From NCBI GenBank assembly GCA_905147135.1, contig LR990061.1, positions 6,796,026-6,860,025 of the forward strand: 64,000 bases of DNA. Direction: 5' to 3'. Below are positions 47,201-59,200 of this stretch, piece by piece (the first letter of the stretch is position 1; the number at the start of each line of letters is the position of its first letter). Under the pieces are notes generated by a model. The model saw only the letters and a program-made list of their open reading frames with translations, was not told the origin of the DNA and did no database searches. Source of the stretch: Blastobasis lacticolella (Eukaryota; Arthropoda; Insecta; Lepidoptera; Blastobasidae). The position numbers were made by a program, and so were the translations under genes.

Positions 47201-50200
47201 CTTGCCTTTTTTTGTAGGTTAGTAGTAGCTCTTTTAGTATTCCTGTACTGCGGGAATTCTAAATATTTTAGTTTTTGGACCAAATTCCTCTAATTTCCTT
47301 TTACCTTACTTTATGTTTTATTGATGGCATTTATTTGATCTACCTAGCGTAAGGTCTCTTCAGGAAGAGGAAGCTCTTAAGGGACACAGTCGAAATGACA
47401 TACTGGGTGTTTGTATATTGTGGTTATAGGATAAAGCAAACAGGTAAGTCGGAAAAAGACAATGTGACTTTTTTAGACTCTTAAATTTTCATGGATATGA
47501 AATATTTTATATTTTAAGGAGGCTGAACTCAAAATAAAACGTACAATATTCAGCGCCCGAGGACGCGATCTCAAAATCACATTTATATCAGTTGTGTACG
47601 GTTTATTAACACCAGGATCCAATTGAGTCAGTTGAAAGTATTACATACATACATTTTGCCACTCCTTTTTACCATAAGCCATACGGCGTAGGGGTCTAGT
47701 TACTACGGTCCTGATCTCCATCGCTTCTTCCACATTCATCAACCTTTTCATACATGCTCGTCGTTGAAAGCCATTACTAATCATAACTGAGTTACATTAC
47801 CAACAATGTACACGGAAAAAATATTCTGCTCACAAAACCGAGTGATGTACTAAAAAACATTAGTTCTTTATACATTACCAGTTACCATTGCCAGCTTTGT
47901 ACAAGGAAATAAATATTCTTCCTACTTTACTCGGTTTTGTACTAAGAAACCGTTGTCTCTTGTACAAAACCATGGATGTTCTCCGAATAGTTTTATCAAG
48001 TTCATCTTTGTATTTTCAAGTACTGACAAGCTTTTTTTTATACAACTAAGGTAGCAAACAAACTTACGGCCTGCCTGATGGTAAGCAGTCACCGCAGCCT
48101 ATGGACGTTTGCAATACCAGGGGCATCACCAACGCGTTGCCGACCCCGTAAATACCTTTTCATCCGCTTCTTGAAGAACTGCATGTTGTACTCTCCAGGG
48201 AAAACATCTCCAGGTAGTTCATTCCACAACCTTAGTGTGCGTGGGAGAAAGTTCCTTTGGAACCGCACAGTTCGCGACCAATCTGGCTCCAAGGTATGAG
48301 GATGAACTCCCTGTCGGTGGTGAGCGGTGCGATGATAGAATGCTTGACATATTATGCATTTCAGGCTATCAGACTAACATTAACCTTTTTACATACAATT
48401 GACTATTCTACAAATCTTCGTGTCTACAAAAAAAATACAGTTCCCAAGCAACGGGATATGGCCTAAAAACCGCAATACGAAATTGTGTGTCACTGTGTTT
48501 TTAACCTGAGCAAACATACAAATATTAACACTTCTATTCTATTCAAACGCTAGTTCCAATACATACAATACATACATGACGTAGAGTGAGCAATGTATGT
48601 TAAATCTGGAAACGGGGACCGGAATACGTGAAAACCCGCTATATTTCGCCAAAACTGATGTTTGCTATTGATGACTAGATTGTATGATTGTATGATGACC
48701 AACAGAACCCCTTATTCATGATTCAGTAACGATGACACCGAAACTTTTGTCACTTATGGGTTTGCCCATACTAGACAACTAATGTCTGACCATAGAATAT
48801 ACAAAGCCGTTGTATATGTCCGGCCTGTAACCCCTCTGACATCTTTGATGTACGCCCAATCATCACCATCGTTATCATCTGAGCGATCAATCCTGCCTTC
48901 TGCCAGGCTCCGCTTTCCTGCTCTTTTTTCTCCACTTCGCCTGATCTTCGGCATCCTCACTTCGTGAGCCGCCGTACGCCCGATAATGCAACTTATCGTG
49001 TATCCGCAAAAAAACATCTGCACGGCTAGCACAAGTGTGCTGAACGAAAAAAGGCGCGACATAGATACTATCTCTTACATCTTAATATTGAGAGAAGGAG
49101 ACAAACTCTCTATCGCGGCGCGAGATGTGTCAGACTTGAATTTTGTTATTGTTTTAGAGTACTACGCTTATTTTAAATTAAACGCAAAAGTTAAGATAAC
49201 ATGATATCTTACGAGAGAATTTATAATTTGTTTCAATACAATGTATGCTCCCAATAGATAAGAAATTACAATTCATAGCATTGGTACTCACGGTTCTTTT
49301 TCTTTGTACGCAAAAGAAAATTATGTATGTAAATGATGTATTCGAGAGATAAGAAATCACAATACAAAACATTGTATTTATAGTACAGGAAAATTAGACC
49401 ATTTTCCCTCCAAACCCAGATATAGATAATTACTAATTTGGACCTTTTGGAATATATTCGGACACCTTCTAGGTTGAAGCTCTAAAAAGTCCCACGGCCT
49501 GCCTAGTGGGATAGCCTTTAGCCTTGGAAATTCCAGGAAATTCTTGGAACAGCCCTAACACCATAATAAATTATTTCGATCGCATTTTTAACGTACATAC
49601 ATCTAAAACTTCAGATTCCAGACAATAGCGTCAAAAATTCCTGGAAAATCTAGAATTTACCTTGAACAAAGCCACGATAGCCGTAGAGCGATAGCAGGCC
49701 GCTGTTTTTAAATAGTAAACGGTAGTTTATAGTACTTTCTATTATTTCGAATATTACGTTGACGTTATACATTTTCAGTTCCAGGATTCCAGGGTGCCTG
49801 AAATTCACCTGTAATTTAAAATTCCGGTAGAAAACCGCTTTCAATAAACCTGAAAGCGTTTTCCAAGTAGAACATCGTAACCTGGCAACTAGATTTACCG
49901 CTAGCCGCAAAACTGGGATTTACCGCTAAGATGAGGAGGCTAGCTACTATAAGGCTCTAATTATAAACACTGTGAGGCTTAATCAAACCATCTCAACTAA
50001 CTTTGAGCCCTCAAAGTCAACTATTAAATTAAGGAAATACTTATCAAAAGTATGTTTACCAACTCACGGTCAACGGCAAGTCAAGTCCTATCATCATATT
50101 TGGCTACCATACCTACACGTCGTTTCCGACTCGGAAATACGTGATTGCTAATTGCAAACAAGAACGAAATACTTGATCATATTATTTTAGGTCCACGATG

Positions 50201-53200
50201 GAGGACAGGAGGACAATGCGCTAGAAGATAAAATGTCCAGTACCACGTCATGTCGCTAAAATCTGTCCAGACTGTCTTATTTGGTAAACAAATATGGCGT
50301 ACGACATATACCTACTTTAGTCGCTAGTAGTAGCAACCAAAGACAATTTATGGGATTGGGTATGCCTGGAAAAATCATAGACAAAACAAATTTCCGAATG
50401 TCAATATGTCAATATTTTTGTTAAATCTTTGGAAGTAAGCGATGGTGAAATTACATTTTCATGTGTTTCAATATATAATTCAAGACATTTCTATACACGG
50501 TGTACACAGCGTGATTGATACGGCAAGTCGTGACTTTGTTAGAGTATTGTTTGTTTACCAAATAAAACAAGTCAGTCTGGACAGATATACTTATATATGG
50601 AATGTAAAGCCTGACCAGCGAGGCTATTGACTATTTCAGTGGACAACTGAATTTGACATTAGAAAATCCTACACTACTCTAATTTGGTATTCGCCATGGC
50701 CAGTGGCCAACGTAGATGACGTAGTGTAGAATTATTAAATGTCAAATTCAATTGCTCGCTAAGTTAGTCAATAGCCCCGCGGGAATATACGAGACCTGTC
50801 AAGAATGTCAAGTGGATGTTAGTGTCATTGTTACGTGCAGTTGACAGTGTAAAAAATTCGTTGGAAAAATGTTAAACTGGACTGTCCTATCCTACTAATA
50901 TAATAGATGCGAAAGTTCGTAAGCATGTTTGGATATTCGTCACTCTTTCACGCAAAAATTACTGAAGGAATTTTATTGAAATTTGGCAACAATATAGCTT
51001 ACAACACATAGACAACACATATAATTTATCCCGAAATTCAATGTGGTGCCCAAAAAAGAAAAATTTTTTTCACCCACCGGCTCACATATTACCACATGAG
51101 TCCGTGACTTCATCAAAGGACGAACCAACAACCGTATGTTGTATTTATTTAAATATATTACGGATATCACCGTCCGTAATATTTATATATTAAGGATTAA
51201 TGCGCAAATCGAAACATTTGGGTCATAAAAGCTATCGCTTAAATATTATGAATGATAACTGATTTACATTCTTGGTAATTAACTGTAAAAAAAAAATTCA
51301 TATACAAGGAAGACAAGTCTGTTTACCTATAGGAAAGGCTTGAAAGGAAGTGCTAAGCTCGGAGTTTCTCCACATGATAAGATAAGAAATGAACAAATCC
51401 GTAGCAGAACTAAGGTCACCGACATAGAACCCAATGTCGCGTCGCAATTCTGAAGTGGCAAAGCACAGGCAAAGCACATCTCCTAAGTGTCAAGATTGAT
51501 AAAAGAAAAGGACGAAGTCGTCCGGATTGTCTAAAACGTATCGATAAATTTTATAAATAAATTCAATAATGTTTTGGTTTAAACCATAGGTACTTGGGTA
51601 ACTAATCAGGGCTTATTAGAAACACATACCGAAATTTGGAATATCTGACTGAAGCATACGTTAAGCTGACTCAGAATATATGTTCTAAACCTATCATCAC
51701 AGCGTTTCGCTTACGACAATAATAGGCGTACTGTTGTCCCCATTGGGATCATACGAATGGCCCTGAGATCATCTCAACCACATCCCCGCAATGCAACTAA
51801 ATGTGTTAAGAATTCCGAAAATTTCTGCATGAAGTGAACACATTTCTACATGAAATGAACAAATTTCTAAGTGAAATGAACACAATCACTTTTATTCCAC
51901 ACTAATGGTAACCCGAAAATGTAACCATTCGAAATTTAATTCACGTGTGAAAATGTTTCGCATACGAATTAGGTACAAAAGTCATCAGTATAATTTAAAA
52001 AATCGATAGCCAGTTACATACGCAAATAATGAACCGAGCAACACTGACCTGCATAACCGTGACAGCACCGTACGTGATGGCGATCCAATAGATGGAGCCC
52101 AGAAGCACGCCGCCCGCTATGAAGGGGCATATCTTGTGGGTGATCTCCTCCATGGCGTCCAGCAATGCGACGAAGGCCCCCATCGAAGGGAAGACCACGA
52201 TGTATTCAGCCTTGCACTGGGGGCAGAGCACCTTCCTCGTGATGTTGCCTCGCTGCTTCTCGTCCACCCACCGTTGGAGACAGCTTTGGTGCACCTGGGG
52301 GCAAAGGCGTGTGTGATGTAGGTGTGGATTGGATTGTCCTTACACAGTATAAAATAAAGACGCTTTCCGAGTCTGTCTGTATATCCGCTTACTCCTTCCA
52401 TGTAACGAATTTTGATGCGCTTTTCGCCATCAGTTGGAGAATATCTTCCGGTAGGTTTACTCGTTTATGTATAATACCTGTATATTATAGTTGGCCGTGT
52501 GGTGTCCGGCAGAGTAAAATCACCAACCCCTTAAAGTCATGGGTGTTGTACAAGCCGACTAATGTTTTATAGGCAAAAGATCTAGAGTGAAGACGCTACG
52601 GAGGTGGGCTGGAAAATGGGCAGCAGTGTTTTCCATCTCCAACACGCCTGCCAAGCGTGGAGATGATGGCCACAACCTCCCTTTTCGTGGGAGAGCCTCT
52701 AAGTCCTACAGTATATTGTCATGGATTGTGATGATGATATTATAGTAAAGAAAAGCCGAGAAAACCCGTGCGAAACCGGTGCGACTGGCTTGTTTATTAC
52801 AATGGTATTTTGTATTACCACCATCAACAGCCCATAACATTCCACTACCATTGTTACAAGACACATGAATCATTATAACTACATACAGTATTAAATGATA
52901 CCTACTCAAAAAGAAAGCCAAACAGCATATAAATAAGTTTTAATTTCCGTTATTAAAATCGATGTTCTCTGTGGATCCCGGTTTTGATGAAATTGTCAGA
53001 CAAACCGAAAAAGTCCGTAACAATTCCCATATCCCTACCCGTCCCAACTATAGCCAAACCAAAATATTGTTCAAATACATACTGTTACAAATACTCGGTT
53101 CACTCAATAGTCCTAACACAATTGGATAAATTATCACCGTTCGCATCTAGGACTCGAATCCGTGTTCAATGCGATTATGAGTTCACTGATTTGATTACAC

Positions 53201-56200
53201 CACTAATGAACCACATAAAAGGAGGTGAGACCACATGAGTCATGCCTCTTCGCGACAGAGAGCCGGTTCCAATAAAACAATCAAACAAAACAATGCACGT
53301 GTATACCTAATTGGCAACGATAAACGATTTGCGGACTGAACACTGGTACTGGCTTCTTATCTAGGCGTAGATAAAGCTGTGTATAGTCCACAATAAATAT
53401 CTACGTTTTAGGTACTCAAATACAAATACATTGGCCATCTTGGCGTTAATGTCCCGGTTGTGATTTCGCGCGTTAGGGCCCTGTCTTGACTCCGCCTTGA
53501 CCATGATACAGGATTTGGCGGATCAGGTATTTACTACGACTGCCATTGGGCCTCCGTGACCATGTTAATAGGGAACCTGACCAGATTGGATCATGGTTAC
53601 ACTTTCAGTTACCTTTATGTGCGGATTTCATCACGATGTTTTCCCTCACCGTAAGAGTATCGGTTAGTGTTCAACTAATGTACTTAAAAGAGAAAAGAGT
53701 CATTGGTACATGGCGGCGCTGAGGTTCGAACCTAATACCTTGGGGTATGAGTCGGACCTCTTAACCACCAGGTATAACGTACCAGGTAAAAGGTGCTTTA
53801 TTTACTGAGGAATAAAATTAAGAGAGAGAAAAGCTCATACCTTTATATTGAACTAGCGACCAGCCCCGGCTTCGCACCTTAACAAATTTTACACCTTAGC
53901 TTTCCTCATGAATCACTCTCTTTATTTATTTATTTATTTATTTAACATTTTATTGCACACAGTAAAATACATAGAGACACATCATACATATAGACGACAC
54001 AACAGGCACTACTTATTTCTAAAAGAAATTTCTTCCAGCAGGCCTACAGAAGAGAGATGAGATAAGTAAAGCAGATCGACGTGCGCGATATAGAATACAT
54101 ACTAAAATACTTAAACATACTTATCTTCTCAAATAAAATATAATAAATATAATATAAATTTATAATAATAATACAATACTATACATACATATCTATGTAC
54201 AACTAGGCAGAGATAGATAATGGTCCTTGACACGTTTTTTAAAAGTCTGTAGTGACGGACTGTCCCGCACCTTATGTGGAAGAGAGTTCCAAAGTCTCGC
54301 AGCATGAACAGTAAAGGAATAGGAAAAGAAATTGGAGTGATGGATAGGGATGGCCAATAACGATTTAACATTAGAGCGACAGGGTTTGTCTTGGTCTCGG
54401 GAGAAGTGAAAGAGGTTACGGAGATATGAAGGAGCAGAAGGATTGTGCAGGATATTAAAGAGGGTTGAAAGGATATGAGCATTCCTGCGGTAACGTATTG
54501 GTAGCCATTTGAGCTGTGTTCGGAAAGAGGAGATGTGGTCATATTTGCGTAAACCGAAAATGAACCTAATGCATACATTTTGGAGACGCTCCAGTTTGTT
54601 CAAAAGCTCTTCTGTGGCATCCAGATAGCAACAGTCCGCGTAGTCAAGAATAGGAAGAAGGAGAGTTTGTACAAGGGTGATTTTGGTTTTAAGTGGTAAA
54701 AAGTTTTTGAGACGTTTAAGCGAGTGAAGCGAAAAATGTATCTTCTTGCTGACCTCATTGACGTGAGGGAGCCAGGATAGATTCGATTCAAGAATCACTC
54801 CAAGGTTTTTAGCGACTTTACTGCACTGTATAGGCGTCCCATCATAAATCACCTGAGGAATATAATTATCAGAACCAAGTCGTCTGTACATGTTTGGGCT
54901 CCCTATCACTAAAGCCTGAGATTTCTTGGGATTCACTAGAAGCCCAAAGGCCTTAGCCCAGGCAGATATGCGTTCAAGATCGGCATTGATTTGGGCGAAA
55001 GCATCTGTAACATCAGCGATTTTGAAATGCCGGTAAATCTGTAGGTCGTCAGCATACAGGTGGAAATTTGAAGAGATGACAGGAGTGACGGTATTTATGA
55101 ATATGGAGAAGAGAAGTGGCGAGAGAACACCACCCTGCGGTACCCCGCCGACGAGCTCGCACCAGCTCTCTTTATTGGTGAAAACCGCATGAAAATCCGT
55201 TAAGTAGTTTTTGAGTTTAACGCGAACAGACGCGACGAGGGACTTTATTTCATACTATGTAGTGACGAAAAAAACGCTATACACACTGACTCACATCTGA
55301 TCTTGGTACCGATTATCTGCCAATCGATCAAACAAACAGTCCAATTAAATTCTAGAAGCTATTGGCTTATCGATGTCAAGCGTCGCGCATTGTGCGTCCA
55401 ACAATACACACATCTTTTGGTGGAAAATCGAGACGATGATAACAAAGATCCATTGTATTTATGTATGTATGTTCATTCAGGTAGATAACCTTCGATGCAG
55501 CCATTGTGGCGGTTCGCCAGCCCGTCACTGGGTTCGGCGAACAGATTTGCACTTTTGAAGTAGGTAAACAATCAGGCGATTAAAGGATATTGCCTCAACT
55601 GCTGAACGCATATGTGAAAATGCGTCATGCAACGTCGGTTTGTTGTCGCAGGCACGAAATGGACCATTAACCCGCAAATAACACAGTGTAGTGTTTAATT
55701 TGTTATCCTATCTACTAATCCTAATTCCAAGTAATAATGAACATATTATCATATATAATCATCTTTCCCTGTCTAGTCCATAACTTATATAGTTATTTAT
55801 GTATTTTGTATCGCTTGTATTTATAATATGTCACGTAATTTATATTATTATTATATATTTTATATACCCATGTAATATAATATATTTATGTATTTATATA
55901 TTCAATTATTGTTATATAGCATCTCTCTTCTGTAGGCCTGCTGGAAGAAATGTCTTTGTAGAAATAAGCGGCGCCTGTTGTGTCTTTTATGTTGTTATAC
56001 ACCTCTGTTTATCATTATTGTGTGCAATAAACAGTTAAGTAAATAAATCTAATGAAATAACCATCATGGCGCATGGCATTGGCCGTGCGGTGTCCGGCAG
56101 AGTAGAATAGCACCAACCCCTTACACTCATGGGTGTCGTACAAGGCGACTAATGTTTTCGAGGCAAAAGATCAAGAGTCTCCGTAGTCTGGAAAATGGGC

Positions 56201-59200
56201 AGCAGCATTTTCCATTGTTATATTTAAACACTGCGATCTCCAACCCGCCTGCCAAGCGTGGAGATTATGGCAATAACCTCCCCTTTCGTGGGAGAGGCCC
56301 TAAGTCCTGCAGTGGACTGTTACGGGCTGTGATGATGAACCATCATGGCGTCAATATCCCAGTAGTGCCCTCGCGAGCGAGGGCCCAGGGTCCGCCTTAA
56401 CCAATATCCAGGATTTGGCAGATCAGGTAATGAAAATAGAGCGACTGCCATCTCCGCGACCCGGTTAACAGAGGAGACCTTACTAGATCCCGATTAAGTA
56501 AAGTGTCCACTAGCAATAAATCTTGCACAAGTTCACTTCCAACTTGTAATCGCGCAAGTGGACTTGTGCAAGTTTTAATGACTTGCCGAATTTGCTGCAA
56601 GTCCCATAGACTGTGAGGGTGCCGTAGGTTATCCTACGTCATCGAGTACAAGAAAAATTCCACTTTGTAGCGATAGCAGACGTTTAGGAGACCCACAAAA
56701 CGTTGGACAACTCGTGCACAAACTGGCACAAAAAAAATTTTTTTAGTGACCCAAACTTTGAGTTTGCGTAGCGATAGTACTTACATATCCTCTTGTGTGG
56801 ATACTAAAAATAAAAAAGATGGTCTGCCACATATTCTTTTGGCTGTTTCGCTTTTCAGCGACATTATAGTGACATTTCTTTATTGTGTGCAATAAATAGT
56901 TAAATAAAAAAATATAGTCACCAAAAAGAAGTGACTTTAATGTAGCTGACAAGCGAAACTGTCAAGAAAATGTGAGGCCGACCGGTTCTTTAACTAATAA
57001 GACCTACACAAGAGGATTTTTTTTATTTATTCAAGTTAGACATAACAATAAATATGACAAATCAATTAGTTCAGGCACTTGAATCTACTAAAGATTTGTA
57101 ATGTGCCAAGCCTGGCGAGTATGTTCACTTAAGGATAACAATAGGTTCGTAGGTGCATCAACTCGCGCACGATATAAGTACTATCGCTACGATGACTCAA
57201 AGTTTGGGTCTCTAAAAAATTATTTTAGTGCCCATTTGTGCACGGGCTGACCAACGTTTTGGGGTCTCCTAAACGTCTACTATCGATACAAAGTAGATTA
57301 TTTCTTGTACTCGTGTGACGTAGGACCTACGTCATCCTCAATCTACCACGTGTATACGGTCGTTTTGACCTTGTAGCAAGCACTTGCGTCTAAAGGTGTA
57401 ATTTTTTGGGCAAGTTTATGTTTTTTTATATATTTATTCAATACCTGTTGTACGAGTGCGTCTCAAATTTTGAATAAGTATATAAAGCTACTTCTTGTTC
57501 ATAATCCTAGCGGAAAATCTCGGATCAGCGGCCACTATCGGATCTGCCAGCTGGGATCAGCTCTTTTACTGAAAGAGCGGAAACCGGTTTCAGATTAATT
57601 GGAAGCAATTTACTACCAGAATCGTTAATTCTTTTTATTTATGCTACTCTGTGACAAATGAGCAGACAGCCCACCCGATGGGTAAGTGGTAACTATCGCC
57701 CATAACATCTACAATTTACACATTTAGGTTGCAGGTAACAAAAATGCAGACCGCAGGTGCATTGTCACTGTAAGGACTAAAACGAAATGCCTGATGCCTG
57801 TAATCTTTTGTTTTTATATATTAGTCAAGACAGGCGTTTGACCGCCATCTCACCTGGCATTTCGGTGGCTACCTTATCTTTCAAACCGGAACACAACAAT
57901 GCAAGCATTGTTGCTTGGCGGCAGAAATAGATAAGGCGGTGTTACTCACCCAGTCGGACTCCTCTGGCTTGCCAGAGTCCCCCTGATAAAATTTGTAGTG
58001 ATTTTTGGCTTTTTACGCGCGTCGACTGCTATCTGACCTCCACAGCCCGTTCCGGATAAGCCAGGGATAGTGGGATTCATAGTCCCCTATGAATAAGCAT
58101 ACTCAACATGAGGGAGAAAAAAGTATGGACTCGTGAAGAAACGGTGAAACTTACGAGATTAAGCACCAATGTGGAACAACAAGCATAAGCAAACTATCGC
58201 TCTTCGCATTTTTTTTAAAAACAGAACCGTGTTTGACCGCTCTCCCACAAGTAAATTGTATGCAGTTTCTGTCGAAACGGTCGTACAAGATCTTGCAGCA
58301 AGTTATCTGCTGCTAACACACTTCTAAAAGCGACTAGCATATAGAAAAATTGTAGTCAATGGAAACAGACGACAATTAACTGCAAGAAATTGCGGAAGGT
58401 ACTTGCCAGTGGACACTTTGCTTTAAACTTTCAGACGGCTGAATATGCAAGATGTTATTTCCTAACGATGTTATGATACCTTAGTACAAAACTCAGAAAA
58501 AGTCATTGCTACATGGTGGCTATGGGATTCAACTCAGTGCCTCTCGCTTACGAGATGGATCCGCTGGAATTTGTTAGTCCTTCGCGAAAAATCTACTGAA
58601 CGGATTTTGATGAAATTCGATTTTGCCACGTTTTAGGTAGGAAAGCATATTCACTTTAGCCGTGAAGACATTCATATTATAATGATCAGGGAAGACACTC
58701 GTAGGCCACTAGGTTAGTACGCATTATATAGGTTGAACCAAAGCGATTTGTGCAAATAGCTGGAGCACAAATCGCTGGAAGATCCACGACATAAGGGTGA
58801 AACATCCGCTCAAATCGTGTTAATTCGCGTTCCCCGATGACGGAAAGGGGCCGGCGGAATGATGATGTTATTCCGCTGATACCAGTTGATATTTGGGGCT
58901 AGATGGCGCTGTGTGAATTTGTCCACGAATATTTATTTATTTATTTATTTATATTTGACTGTTCCATCCCAGAGCTGGCAGCAGTACTTGGAGTCCAGTA
59001 GTCCATTGAGGATTGTAAAACTAAATCTCGAAGTTCAAAATAGCGATGTACTATGTTCAGAAAGTATATAAGTACGAATTAGTTCATTGAGAATGTTCAT
59101 CACCTCAATCGATCGAAAAATAAGTATGGAACTTCTAATTTCTCAATACAAAATTTCATTGATGTCATCATCATCGTCCTAGCGATTATTCCGGCCTCTG

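Noticed and set aside
50442..50630. 62-aa plus frame
   Set aside because: It spans the right end of a TIR element and part of the next MITE; no family resemblance.
55165..55235. RT frame extending upstream as VRVKLKNYLTDFHAVFTNKES (in part)
   Set aside because: The target duplication places the LINE boundary at 55165; the extra residues come from read-through into the host element.
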